Origin: Epiperipatus broadwayi | Taxonomy: Eukaryota > Onychophora > Udeonychophora > Euonychophora > Peripatidae | Length of the DNA: 64,000 nucleotides | Assembly: GCA_028023455.1 (NCBI GenBank) | Contig: JAQFVV010012418.1 | Location: forward strand, 8,985,244-9,049,243 | Direction of reading: 5' to 3' | Shown here: positions 35,257 to 47,990 of the stretch, one piece after another | Layout: each line of letters begins with the position of its first letter | Position numbering within the stretch: the stretch's first letter is position 1 | The notes under the pieces: generated by a model | The model's database searches: none | What the model was told of the DNA's origin: nothing | The model's input: the letters and a program-made list of their open reading frames with translations, nothing else | Made by a program: the position numbers and the translations under genes

Positions 35257-36383
35257 TATATAATTAATATTGATTCTGAAAGTAATGGTTAAGTTAAGAG
35301 AATATTAGTTAACTTATTGACTATTATTAACATCATAAAGTATATCTTACATCACCCATCATATTTTTTTAAAAATAACAGTTGAACACTAAAAAAGCTT
35401 AAAGAGAATATTTGATATTTAAAATATTAGTCATAAAATGTAATAATTTTCATTTTTTGATTTGGTAATGTGCTAAAATTATATGCATAATTTCTACATG
35501 CTAAGTCTAGAGCTAATAATATATCACCCTACAGTGCACATAATACAATTCTACTTTTAGAATAAATACACCACTTACAAACTCAATCTTTCAGTATTGT
35601 TCCAGAATTCAAATACAACAGAAATACCTATCTATACTGCAAGTGATTCAATATTAGTTTTTACTTTCACATTCCTTATGAGTTATTATATTAAATCTGA
35701 TAAGTCATTTTCTCTGGATTCAATAATTGTTTGGACAGTTTTTGTCCAAAAGTCCTTATGCTTAATTGGCTTCATGACAAGATTATCTAAATCTTTACTG
35801 TCTGTGTCATCTTTGCTACATAGTTTGTATTATAGTTTATGCATAATATGAAATTAGTACAGAAAATTAACATTTTTAGTTGTAGTATTTATCGCAGAAT
35901 AATAAATTACCACTATATAATCGACTGTTATCCCTTCATCATAATATCCTAATATCATATTTTCAAACTGCTTTCTGCTAAAGAACAAATACAAACTGAA
36001 TTAATATACAAAATTAAGGCATCTACCTTCGTGTTAAATTTTATATCATGTTTATATTGGCACTTAAACATTTATGCCATTTATTTATAAACGTTTACTA
36101 CTCATTGCTCAAATTTTTAAGGTAGCATTGAACAATTCATTTATTAATAATCTAATGAATTTTTCAATGTAATCTTGCTCTTTTTTTATGTTTTGCTTAA
36201 TAGTTATAAAATAAAATACAAGATAATTTTAACAATAAGTATATAAATATATAAAACAATAATGCTTAAAATTTGAAAGGAATGGTATTTCTACATAAAA
36301 CAGCTACAACCTTATTAATTTTTTTTTATTATTATCAATTTATTTTTCCACAATATATTATGTAAATAATAACTAAAACTTAC

Positions 36384-36506
36384 TTTCATAGGTCTTTTAA
36401 GAGCTTCCTGAATGTCCAATCGTTTTCTCATGATGGTAGCATCCAATTTGCGTTCAAAGGCAAGCAAATCCATATAAGCCTGAGATTCTGGTACCAAGTC
36501 TCTTAC
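36384..36506 (-). CDS. SMARCD1: SMARCD/BAF60 internal exon A (41 codons)
   Basis: The exon reads [20 protein letters not shown] and continues to ...[13 protein letters not shown], a stretch nearly invariant in animal BAF60 proteins, predicted helical and involved in SWI/SNF assembly. The acceptor is a T-rich tract ending AAAG at 36507-36510; the donor is a consensus GTAAGT at 36383-36378. It is exactly 123 bp, starting and ending in phase 0. The Met inside VPES... contexts is internal; the true start codon is in an upstream exon not seen here. KLDATIMRK and KRPMK resemble the fly form as I recall it (vertebrates: KLDQTIMRK, KRPIK). That similarity is the main hint of an arthropod source. Confidence 0.95.
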
Positions 36507-37739
36507 CTTTAAAAATAAAAATATGAAAAAAAAAAAATTTATCTCAACAGTATTTACTCATTAAAATAAAAAAAAAACAAACAAACAAGGGCTTAAATAT
36601 GTTAGTGCATAAAATATTAATTATCTTGTATTTAATTTACAAAGATAATACTTGTTTTACGATAAATTATGTGCTATTTTTTTAAATTGTTAGATATCAG
36701 TTGAAAAAACAAAAACATTGTGACTCATTAATGAATATTTTAGTCATCCTAAAAAATAAATTTTTATATAAAATTGAAATTACACTCAAATACAAAAAAA
36801 ACCCACAACATTATCCTTGAGCTTATAGATCAATGGTGCATATAATGGATTAATAGACAGAATTTTTCCTTCATATCAACAAGAAAGAAAAAACTTTAGA
36901 TTAATTGGAATGATGCTTGTCCTTTAGACTTATTGAAAGCTGTTCTAAATCTTAGATAAATTCTCAATGTATAGAAATTTTAGGAAAAAGCTGTTATGTA
37001 ATATTGAAAATTTATTATTATATAAAAAAAAAACCAACTGGAATAAGTTTGACACTATTAAAAAAAAAAAAAATCCATGTAATTAATTAAAAATTTTAAA
37101 AGTCCTTATTAACATTATGAAGTTGATCAGATATCTCAGGCATGATATATTTTTAAACTAGACATTTGGTTTATTAATTTGTAACATGATTAAATGATTA
37201 TTGCTTTAATTTTTATTTTTCTAACCTTTTTTTTTTTTTGTATGTAAAACTTTAATATTATAAATAATACAATATTGATAAAATCATAGACCAAATAATT
37301 CCAAAATAAAAAAAGCAGTATATTGAAATATAAAAATAGGAAAATCCCAACATCAAAACTATTAAACAATAATGTTATTTAATAAATAGTAACTAATAAT
37401 ATTACAGACTCAAATAATAATGATTTTAATAATTAAGTTTGTAAGTACAACAATGGCTAAAAATTTCATACTCTTTACTAATTTATAAAATAATAATAAA
37501 ATATAAAAATCATATAAATAGACAAATATCGGCTGATCAAATAGTTTTATATCTAATTCTAGAATAAAAGATAATGTAAAAAATAAACAGGAATAGTCTA
37601 TAAAATTAATTGCAAGAATTATGCCATGCTTTATTGAAAATATATCAGAAAACAAAAGAATCTACGATCTATTACACAAAATTTAAAAATTCAATAAAAA
37701 AAAAGCAAAATGTAAAACTACAAAATGACTCAAAGCCAT

Positions 37740-38180
37740 AGTTCAATATGCCTGACATCTCAAAACTAGTGAATAAACTAAAGATCTGTGAGCCAAATTA
37801 TATGAGTTTCCAAACACAACCAAAACTCAACAGGCAGATAAACAACACAAAAGACATTACAAAAGAAGAGACACTGCAGATAATATATGAAGTCTAGCGC
37901 AATGGTCCAAGTTGCACAACCATGTACTATGGTGAATTAAGTACCAACATCACAACACAAATATTTATATAAACGTGCTAAAGACAATCCAGAATATAAA
38001 TCCATATTCTGGGACTATGAAAGACAATACAGTTATAGCTTTGATCTACGGTCTGTCAACTTGATATGCATAGAACACAATGACAAAAAAATAAAAGAAG
38101 CTTGATTCATAGCCAATCACAAAAATGTGATAAATAAAAAGGGAAACAGCAGTCAATTATCACACAAATGGAATATTTAA
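37740..38180 (+). pseudogene. Penelope-like GIY-YIG endonuclease fragment, broken
   Basis: From 37748 the frame reads MPDISKLVNKLKICEPNYMS, then TQPKLNRQINNTKDITKEET, then an IIYEV.RNGPSCTTMYYGE stretch that fits the GIY-YIG core (C-x-x-C...YxG). After a frameshift it continues KRAKDNPEYKSIFWDYE, SFDLRSVNLICIEHNDKKIK and, after one stop, FIANHKNVINKKGNSSQLSH. The spacing of the YxG motif, the central region and the KIKEA..I..H..V.N terminus is that of Penelope endonucleases. The sequence is unlike the copies at 32 and 41 kb, so it represents a separate lineage. Confidence 0.55.
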
Positions 38181-40683
38181 ATCAACTGATTTACATATTA
38201 TAAATAATCAAGATGGATTATAAATAAATCAGCAATAATATGAAACAACAGAGTTGTGCTCATCACCGAAAATGCACTTAGCTAAATAAAATAAATAAAT
38301 AAAACCTGCTTTGAAAATATATGCATACACATATGCAAAAGAATTAAATTAGAACCATAAGTTCAATATTTAGCACATAGTCATAATACAATATTATCAA
38401 AAATTTATATGGAGTTTAAGAGTTTATAAAAATATTGAATTGTTTAATATTTTAAGAATGATAATCTTATTGCTTATGGTAGTATTTCCTAATGATGGGA
38501 GAATGAAATTTGCAAGAACCAAGGTGTAGTTGGAAATCAATGCTTAATGAAAAAAAATAGCAATATATTGCAAAAGATTTTGTACCAAAAAATTAGTGTC
38601 TACCTATTAAAAGCACTACGATATATTGAAAAATAGATGATCAAAAATATTTTATATAATCAAATAAATCATCATTTTTATAGTTTTACCAATATTTGAT
38701 AATCATATATGTTTAATGATCCCAAAAGAATCTTATTAAATGTAATCATAATATTATCTTAGTTCAATCATTATTTTGCATGGATGCACTATAAATGCAA
38801 AACAATTAAACATAATAACAGACCAGCTCAAGCAGCACATAACGATTCAAAATAAACAAGATCCACAATTAAATATTAGTTTAAAAAATATGAAAATAAT
38901 GTTACTTATTTCTCTATATCAACATTCATGAATTCATGGATAAAAAGTTTCTAACTTTCATTGGCATCGTATTTCTTTACATGTTATACAATTCAATCCC
39001 ATATAGAACACATGCAGTTTTTAATGTACTTATGACTACATTATAAAAATAACATACTTTTATGACTTGGTTGAATCTTTATAAATTTAAAAATAGTATA
39101 AAAGCTATGTTTTGCTCATCTCTGAATGATATTTTAACTATAATTTAAATACTGTAGAAGTGAATAAAAGCAGGATTTAAAAAAAGGAAAAAAATGTCAC
39201 TATTGTATGGATTAGAAAACAAAATGAATGCAGCCTCATTTCCAATTAAAAATACGTATCACATGCTTTTTTATAAGCATCATTAATAATATTGCCAAAC
39301 AGTTTTTCAATAGTACCTGCACATATACTATGTTTCACTTTATGAATTGGGATAATAACAATCATTATCACTCATTAAAAAAATAAATAAAAAAGAACTG
39401 TAGCTAGTAGTGAATTATTAGAATCAAAAAACTTATCTGTAGCATTCCATTCATGTATTTAAAATAATATGGAGATAAAATTTTATGTGAAATATACCTG
39501 ATTAATAGTGAAAAATGATCTTAGATAATTGGTGTGTTGAATATTAATCAAAAGTAAAAACACCAATAATAATAAAAACCCCAGAGGTATTATTATAAGG
39601 TTATATCTATTTTCTATATATCATTAAATAAAGTAGTTAATAAAGATCCACATGTACACTCAGTTCTAATAAAGAATATAATTCAATATGAAAAAAAAAA
39701 GTTTGCATATTATATTTAATAAATATGTGTAATAGAAATCCTATATTGTACACCCGTCCTTTTTATTTATCTTACAGTGATAAGTAGTCATTTTTAGGTC
39801 AAGCAATACAGTAAATGAAAGTTATTTAAAGAGATTAGAGAATCTGCATAGACTAAAGTTTTGAGATAATACTAAATTTCACTTTGAAATCAATTTTATT
39901 TACAGATAGGAGACCATTTATGTCATCTGATTTATACATAAAAAGTTATTCTTTTACAATAACCTCATCCGAGGTCGACAGCACATAATTACATTTATAA
40001 GATTTTACTAATATTTTTTTTTTTTTCCTTTTTAATTTGTTTTGAATGTATTATTTTGTTTCTTATAAGCTTACTTTAACCAATCACCTATTCCGAGAAA
40101 AATGTAATGTAAGATGAAAAAGCAATTTATTAATTTGTCATTGTTTTGCTCTTATTATTGTTTATCATCATACACACATAATTAGAAAAAGAAACCCAAA
40201 GATAGGATGTGTAGTTATACATATGTAAAAAAAAAAAATCCTTGTAATATTAAAATAATTAAATAAAGCAATAATATTTAAGGCCTTCAAATAAAACTCT
40301 TAATTTGATTAAATAAAATGAAGTCTTAAAAACTTTAATATAAATGTGAATTATGGAAATCATGACTTCTATATGAGGAGTTCATAGCAGTGTTAATCAT
40401 GTAAATCATATATATAAATTAATTTGATGTAGGTATTAATTTGGGGGATTTTATTATATTTATAATCATATTTTTTTCTTTTATTAATAAATTTCATTTT
40501 ATTAATAATTTTCAAATAAGAAATTCAGTTATCAAAGGAGAGTTCATCACTCTTGTGATCTAGCATCAGAAACAAAATATGCTATGCTAATGATCTTAAT
40601 CAAAAGATAGAACAGTAGAGTAATGAAATCAAGTCTAGCAGAAAAAGAAACTCAGGGATCAATCTTCAGTATAACTTTATTCC
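38181..40683. other. AT-rich non-coding DNA
   Basis: No gene, transposon motif or strong inverted repeat recognised; poly-A/T runs only. Confidence 0.5.
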
Positions 40684-40850
40684 TTTTTTTTTCTTCATAT
40701 ATATTTATGATTATTTGATATTAGAGATCTCAAGTAATGGAATCAAATTTGGCACAGAGGAAAGTCAGAGATCAATCAAAGGGTGAATATATCTATTTCT
40801 TTCTTCTTCATCAAAATTGGAAAGGAATAAAAATCCATATGCAGCTCTTC

Positions 40851-41720
40851 CACAAAATAATAATAATTCTTTACAACACCTATATAATCAAATAATAATT
40901 TTATACATTAAAAAGCTTTTTTTCAATATGTGCTTTGGTGTCCTTTTCAAATGTGACTAATCTATTTTACGTTAATAAATCACCTAGCATAAAACCATCC
41001 AATTTCCAATAATGAAATTAAAACAAACAATAATAATATAAATAATTAAAAGAAATCAAAATCCTCATATATAAATTCAATAATTACAAAAAAATTGATT
41101 ATATCATAACATTATGTTAAACAATATTACATGCATTTTTTTATATAATTATTTATTTAATTTTCCATTCATTTTTAATCAACCAATTATTAACCAAATT
41201 TGTAGAAGTCTTATAAATATTCATACAATTACTCAAATTATTTTTAATATAATATGTCTCATACATTTGCCTTCTTTTTGTATCTTTAATAAAATTTAAA
41301 TATTTAATACTTTTTGTAGCATCTATTCTATAGCCATATTGCAAGTATGCAGACCTATCATCTCTTCTTTTAATAGCATTGTTATGTTCTTTGGCTCTTA
41401 CTTCTAATTGTTTTCCAGTATGCCCAAAGTAAATCATTTTACAATATCGCATTTAATTTTATATACAATTCCTTTTTTTGAACTGTAAATCAGCCCTTAA
41501 CCTATAATTACCTATTAATTGATCAAGATTTTTTGCTATTTGACCAGCCAATATTTATATTCTCATCAATATAATTTTTATTATACCTTAAAGTATTATA
41601 AATCCTAGAATAATATGAAAGTTTAATCTATTTCTTACTTGATTCATTATTACCATTATCAATACCATCATTATTCTCAAAAATTTTATCATCTACGATA
41701 GATTTTTTAGAAGTAAAAAA
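40851..41720 (-). pseudogene. Penelope-like element 3' part, left copy of an inverted pair
   Basis: Minus-strand order: KLSYYSRIYNTLRYNKNY (linker, near 41600), GIVYKIKC (about 41465), then after a frameshift MIYFGHTGKQLEVRAKEHNN (41440-41380), RRDDRSAYLQYGYRIDATKS and KRRQMYETYYIKNNLSNC. These are the GIY-YIG endonuclease (IY-GxTG, R..EH, ...Y.I.N) and its C-terminus, followed by about 300 bp of 3' flanking sequence down to 40851. It would nick target DNA in an intact element. The outer ~500 bp is repeated inverted at 41727-42150. Confidence 0.75.
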
Positions 41721-41726
41721 TATATT

Positions 41727-42150
41727 GCTATTAAAAAGAAGAGATGATAAGTCTGCATTATATATTCACTACTTGCAATATGGCCATAGAATAGATGCTA
41801 CAAAAAGTATTAAATATTTAAATTTCATTAAAGATCCAAAAAGAAGGCAAACATATGAAACATATATTAAAAATAATTTGACTAATTGTATATTTATAAA
41901 ATTTCTACAAATTTGGTTAATAATTGGTTGATTAAAAATAAATGAAAAATTATATAATTGCATAAAAAATGCACATAATATTGTTTAACATAATGTTATG
42001 ATATAATCAATTTTTTTTATAATTATTGAATTTGTATATGAGGGTTTTGATTTGTTTTAATTATTTATATTATCATTATTTGTTTTAATTCCATTATTGG
42101 ACATTGGATAGTTTTATGTCAGATGATTGCTGTTGTAAAGAATTATTATT
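41727..42150 (+). pseudogene. Penelope-like element 3' part, right copy of the inverted pair
   Basis: Begins inside the endonuclease (LLKRRDDKSALYIHYLQYGH) and continues RIDATKSIKYLNFIKDPKRR, then the same 3' flank to TTGTAAAGAATTATTATT near 42150. It is the inverted counterpart of 40851-41383, 5'-truncated at the codons for AIKRRDD. The two copies differ by scattered substitutions and by an insertion of roughly 100 bp in the left arm (about 40880-40975). Confidence 0.75.
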
Positions 42151-42222
42151 ATTTTTTTGATTATTTTTTTCTTCATATATATTTGTGATTGTTTGATTGA
42201 TATTAGAGGTCTCAAATTATAG

Positions 42223-43699
42223 GTAGTAGACAATTTATTTTAGCATATATCTTTCCGGTTTTTGGATGGTGCCTAGCAATGATAATCACAAGTTTTATGA
42301 TATCATAAATCTAATATTTATTATTCTTAAATTCTATCTCTGACATTATATTTAATTTTTATGTTAGCTGACATTACAATATTAAACCAAATATGTCAGA
42401 AACTTCTTTATCACTTTACATTCACTTTCTAATTACTTTTTCCCAGTGTTTACTTCTTCACACTTCATTTCATTATTGGATCAAACATATACATGCTTCT
42501 ACAGATTGCATATTTCCCCCCATTTTCTTCTTGGCTATTTTATTCACTTTCTTAATGCTACAAACTAAGTTTTTTATTCTTTTACATCTTTCATGATCTA
42601 TTCTTAAGTGCAATATTTTCTAATTTTCTTTTATTTGAACAATCAGACTAAATTATTTATATATTTTCTTAACAAATATATATCTAACAAATTTTTCTAA
42701 ATATTCCCTTTTAATGTAGTAATGATCCATTTTTTTTTTATTTCTTCAGGGTTTTTTTTTTAAATAATAATTTAAATATTATTAACTAGGTTCAAACATA
42801 CTCATGCACTATCTTTATTAATACTGTTTCTAAAGTACTGTACCATAAATTAAAACATCTGAAATCTATTATTAATATTTGGAATTTTTTATGTGCAAAT
42901 TCTTTTCTTAGAATTTTAAAACCATGTGTTTATTATTAGCAAGTTAATCTTTTGAGAAAAATGATCAATCTGTTACCTTTATCATTTTTTAGACCTTAAC
43001 TTCTAATCTATCACAATAATCATCTCTTCCCTGTTCCATTACAACATTATCCATATATAACTTTTCAACAATCTTAACTCTGCTTTTAAATACAAATTCT
43101 ACAAATAAAAATTTAAAGATAATTAATTAATTTTTAAATGAGTTTATTACATAAAAATAGATATAATTATACTTTTAAATTAATGTTTTATTATATATAC
43201 ATTTATATATCCTAGTGTATAAGCATATTAAATTTGTGAATGCTTAAGCAAATAAATAATAATAAAGAATTAAAGATTTGAAATAGTTTTATTCTTAGTA
43301 CAATCCTTCTACTTAGATCAAAAACAGTGCTTTATAATTTGGGAAAAGTCTGAAACAGGATATAAATAATATTTAAGACTGACATCTTTTGCAATTTTTA
43401 GTATTAAAAAAAAAAATCCAACAACATATAAATACCCCAAAACTTGTTCATTCTAACTGCAACTTTGCTGTCAGAAAGTTAATTTTATTTTTTAAAAAAC
43501 TCATTATGCTTTTACAAATTTAAGAATAAAAAAAATTGTGTAAAAATAAATAAATATATGTATGGGGATATGCAAACTCAAGTTTCGGCAAATGATTCCA
43601 TTGAATTAAACAAACAGTTTTTTTTTTATTTAGTTGAGGAACAATCCTAAAATTTTTAGCTGAATCCATCACTCTATCACTATACAAATCCAAGAGAAA
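42223..43699. other. Mostly unclassified, possible LINE remains
   Basis: The minus strand has short coding-like pieces (for example FKSRVKIVEKLYMDNVVMEQ near 43060) that may be decayed LINE endonuclease. The evidence is too thin to name. Confidence 0.3.
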
Positions 43700-44170
43700 T
43701 AAAAATAATGTTAATCAAAGGAAAAAAGTCATTTAGAATTTATTGTACAATAACTTCTGCCTATCAATAATTATTTTTAATACCAAAGTTTAATAATTTC
43801 ATAGATTTAAAGATAAGTTTTATATCCAAAAATATCTTTCAGATTTTTCATTGTAATTTTAAGTTTCAATGAATCTTTTGATAATCCAAGAGTAAACTGC
43901 TAACCACTCCTATGCCTTTATCAAATTTAAAATCAACTGCTTATCTTCCCATTATCAGCTTTGTCTTTATACTTAGCTATAATGTCATCTTTTTTTCCCG
44001 TTCTTTAAACTTTCACAATAAAAATTTTGAAGTCTTGTATTTTCAGCAATAAATATGATATCATTAGCATATCCAACAATTACTGTTTTTTCCACAAATC
44101 TAAATTTGTCTTCACTTACCTAGCTTCAATAAATAATTTGATCAAGTAGAGCAATGTTTTTCAATCTTTT
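43700..44170 (-). pseudogene. LINE reverse transcriptase fragment with YAND box
   Basis: On the minus strand the frame reads EDKFRFVEKTVIVGYANDII then FIAENT (44101-44035), the catalytic box C of non-LTR reverse transcriptases, with the first Asp of YADD changed to Asn. LLDQII upstream is a remnant of the preceding helix. Downstream frames down to about 43700 are heavily decayed. Too short to assign a clade. Confidence 0.6.
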
Positions 44171-44344
44171 TCTAATAGTGGCACTGGCAATTTAATAATT
44201 TTCTTTTTACAGGATTTCTACTTCTTTATGTGTGTGTACATTTATATAATTCTTGTTTTGTACAATTATAATTTATAACCCACAAGTTGAGTCTGCATTC
44301 TGACTATAGAATTTTAATCAACTTTCAGAAAAGACAAATATATA

Positions 44345-45280
44345 ATTTTTTTGATATAACCTCCCGGCTTTTTAATATATTTTATCCATCTATCAACAAG
44401 ACTTTATATTCCCTTCTTAAAAATGTTTTAGGCTGAGTTGGAGCCACAAATGCACCGTTATTTTCACCTCTTCACCAGATATAAATCTTCATCCTCATAA
44501 GGCTTTTTTTAGGGGACCAAGTAGGTGTTAATCCAATGGGGCAAGATCAGGACTATGGGGAGGTTGCTCAATATCTTAAAATAAGTTTTTGTAGAGTATC
44601 AAAAGCATGGTAAGTGGCAGAAGTATATTGGCATGAAATAACACAATTTGCCTGAATTTTAGACTTCATTCTTTTGTAAATATCTCACAACAAACACTAT
44701 TCATTGTTGAATCTTTTTCCTGATAATGTTCTAATACTAACTTTTAAAAATGCCAAAAAACTGTAAGCATCAATTTTCCAACTGATGATTAACTTTTGAA
44801 TTTTTTCTTGAGCAGTGACTGAGTAATGTTTTCATTATATACTCTGCCATTTACTCTCAGGCTTAGTGACAAATCTAAGCCTCATTACCAGTAAATGATT
44901 CTTTTTAAGAAACTTACATTTCCCTTAGTTTATGCTCTTCCATGAGTTACTTCAATATCCATCTCACACAAACATTTTGAAACCTAATACTAATAAGGAT
45001 TATTGCATAAGTAGTGAAATGACTGATTTGCCATATAACCTACTATCACTTGTCTATCCAACAGAATTTATGTTATCCAGTTTCTTCATGGCTAACATTA
45101 GTGTAACCTTCTTTAAGATTATCTACTCATTCATATATACTTTTTTTTGACAAAACCCTTTCTCCATATTGTGCACAAAGTCTTCAATAAATATAGGCAA
45201 TGGACATATCCTTGGACCACAAAAACAAATTGCACACTGTTCAAGTGATGATAATTTTTGACTCATCCTCCTACATAGTA
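44345..45280 (-). pseudogene. mariner-family transposase, broken
   Basis: In minus-strand order: TAQEKIQK (near 44800), KLMLTVFWHFKKLVLEHY-type central catalytic region, FRQIVLFHANILLP where mariners have a HDNARPH motif, then EQPPHSPDLAPL (44565-44535) and near the end GI.SLVDRWIKYIKKPGGYI (about 44350-44410). HSPDLAP and SLVDRW...GGY(I/V) are diagnostic of mariner transposases (D,D34D). The second catalytic Asp is Ala here and there are stops and frameshifts, so it cannot be active. N-terminal helix-turn-helix sequence is too decayed to read. TIRs were not identified. Confidence 0.75.
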
Positions 45281-45429
45281 ATTAGTTTAAATTATATATA
45301 GTTCTTTCAATAAAATAATTAGGAATATTAAATAACTTTAATTATATAAGAATATTCACTAACAAAATTAGATGCAATTAGTCTGAGTCCAAATCCCATC
45401 TAATTACATCTAGTTTAGAGTATATATAC

Positions 45430-47990
45430 TATCATCATCACAAACCATTATCAATCCACCGCAGAGTGAAGATCTCTCCAAGTTCAATTCATTTTCTATG
45501 ATCTCTAGTCTCTCTTCTTCACAACACCCCTGCACACTTTCTTATTTCATCCATCAATCTCATAAGTGATCTCTTTCTTTGTCTTTTACAATCTCTTGGA
45601 ATCCAGTTTAAGATTCCAATTGTCTTTCAATTCTTGTCAGTAACACTTGTTTGTTCTCTTACCCATGTATTGTGTTTTCGAACTCTTTTTGTTACTCCTA
45701 ACATGCATCTCTCCATACTCTTCTATTGAGTGTACAAGTCTCAGATCCATAAGTAAGAATTGGTAAAACACATTTATTAATAATCTTCCTTTTCAAACAT
45801 ATTGTCATATTTCCTTTGAATATTAAGTTATTTCTACCAAAAGCATTCCAACCAAGTTTAATTCTATGATTAATTTCATCCATTATGTTTCCATCAGTAT
45901 TTGTAGTAACTTCTACCTCATCATAATCAATCTTTATTTTCCAACTTTTGAAAAAACCCATTGAACATTATTTGTCTTTTTAACATTTTACCTTTAGTCT
46001 TACTTTCATCTAATACCTCTTGCAATATTTCCTGAATCTCTGAAGCATTATTTGCAAAACCAACTACATCATCTGCAAAATCTAAATGACTTAAATAATC
46101 TCCATATGCTTTTACTCCTTTAGCTTCCCATTTTAATCTCCAAAATACTTCTTATAGCACTGATGTAAAAAGTTTTGGAGATAAGGAGTCACCCTGTCTT
46201 ACACCCTTCACAATGTTAACCTTCCTAGTATTATTATATAATCTAATTGTTGTGTTGCATTTTTACAAATATTCTTTAGAATATAACAATATCCTGGATA
46301 TATACCTTCAAGATTCAATGTCTTAGTCACTAAAGAAATGCTTATAAAATCAAATGCCTTTTCATATTCTACAAATCTAAAGATAATGCCAACTCATATT
46401 CATTGGTCCTTTCTATAACCTCGCTCAATACTTGGATACAATCTACTGTACTAAAATCACTTTAAAATCTAGCTTGTTCTTTTAGTTGGTTGAAATCCAA
46501 TGTTCTCTGTAGACGAGTTGTATCTTAGTAAAAAAATTTGTATAAAACTGATAAAAGATTAATAGGTCTGTAATTTCTAATATGTTCTTTATCACCTTTT
46601 AATAATATTAATACTGTATTCTTTCAATCATCTGGCACATCTTTATCATTTAGACATTTGGTAATAACTTCGCCAAATTTTTTTCTATTTCTTCATCTAC
46701 TTATTCCATCATTATCTAGAGCTTTTCCCTTCTTTTATAAATTTAATGGCATGTCTCACTTCATTTAAAATTCTGGGTAATTCAGAAGATATAATAGATG
46801 TACAAGATATTTATTCTTTATTACTATACGATTGTTGCTAGAACTCTTCTAACCCATTTCATGATGTCATCTCTCTTTTTAGTAATAGTTCCATCTTTTC
46901 TTCTTATGCAGAAATAAATTTCCTTCCAATACCAAAATGTTGTTTTACACTCTTGAGATTTATTTTCTTCTACAGTTTTCCTTGCTAGTTCACAATTATA
47001 CTTTCTTATATCATTATCAACTCTTTTTTGTAACATTTTACAAAATTCAAGATATTCAATCCTTCTTAATGCATTATTTTTATATATCTTCATATTACTT
47101 TTTTTCTTCACTAATTTTTTAATCTCAGTAGAAATTTTATTGGACAAATCAGCTATCTTTGTTGCAGTTTTTAAAAGTGTATCAGTTACTTCCCTATTAA
47201 TTTCATTCAAATCAGATAATCTTCAAAATCTATTACTACTTAAAAACAATCTGCAAGTTCTAATTCAAATTCATTAGAATGTTTCCGAAGATTAGGAATA
47301 TCAACTGTAAATATAGTTTTTCTTAATAATTTTTGTCTCTATTTTTGCATTAACATGCATCTTACTAATCAATGATCATTTCCTGTGTTGAATTTATTAA
47401 GGACATTACAATCTTGAAATATGTATTTTCTGTTAATCAAAATATAGTCCAATTCTGCTATACCTTCATTTGGATGTATCCATGTCTATTTCCTTTTAAC
47501 ATTTTTCTCAAAAAAGAATTCATAATATAGTTTTTTTTTTTCTGAAAACTCCATAAGTCTATGTCTTCTCTCATTTTTATTACCATAACCAAATTTACGT
47601 ATAGCATTTTCATCTTTTCATTTGTATGCCAATTCTAGCACTAAAGTCTCCACTCTGATTAAAAGCCTTTTGTACATCCATATAAAAATCTACTACATCA
47701 CCACTAAGAGAATTTGTTGGGCATAAATCTGAATTATCTGCATTTGCTATTAAGTTGAATAACTAATCTTGTCATTCTGTCTGATACACCATCAATTTTC
47801 ATATTGTTGTTCTTCCACTTTTTATTTATAATGAACCCTATTCCATCTGTACTTTCAATATTTGTACCTTTGTAGTAGAGTACATGTCCATTTTTTATTT
47901 CAATTCTTGAAATGTTCCTTCACTTGAAAGTGATCTCAATTGTAAGTACCTAAGTAAAAAGCTGTCATCAAATGGCAGCCTGGGTCTACA
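45430..47990 (-). pseudogene. RTE-like LINE, nearly full length, broken
   Basis: Minus-strand order: endonuclease pieces (GFIINKKWKNNNMKIDGVSD near 47830, FSARIG-like near 47650, TGNDH near 47370), a linker that is open for 128 codons (47210-46824; e.g. RRIEYLEFCKMLQKRVDNDI), then reverse transcriptase with FVEYEKAFDFI (about 46370-46335), GVRQGDSLSPKLFTSVL (about 46205-46155) and the catalytic box LDFADDVVGFANNA (about 46090-46050). Then DEINHRIKLGWNAFGRNN and CVLPILTYGSETC (45700-45960), a VTDRIERQLES-like tail and a 3' end with ATGATGATAG-type repeats near 45430. Gene order is endonuclease-RT in one ORF, as in RTE/BovB-like elements. Stops and frameshifts throughout. Confidence 0.85.

Larger units (their letters stand above)
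11247..36506 (-). other. SMARCD1: SMARCD/BAF60 (Bap60) gene, internal part, four exons
   Basis: Four minus-strand coding exons (36384-36506, 27469-27531, 13746-13805, 11247-11363) encode consecutive segments of BAF60, a core subunit of nuclear SWI/SNF (BAF/Brahma) chromatin-remodelling complexes that links the complex to transcription factors. Joined, they give 121 codons without a stop; every junction is phase 0 with a GT donor and AG acceptor. The segment lies N-terminal to the SWIB domain, which would be encoded beyond base 1. Introns are about 8.9, 13.7 and 2.4 kb and packed with decayed transposons. Family membership is certain from residue identity. The symbol follows the vertebrate name; invertebrates usually have one BAF60 gene, so Bap60 may be more suitable. 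Confidence 0.93.
40684..42222. repeat. ~58-bp direct repeats flanking the Penelope inverted pair
   Basis: TTCTTCATATATATTT.TGATT.TTTGAT...ATATTAGAG.TCTCAA occurs in the same orientation at about 40684-40735 and 42164-42215, outside the inverted arms. This could be the duplicated flank of the composite insertion or part of the element's own terminal repeat. Confidence 0.6.
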
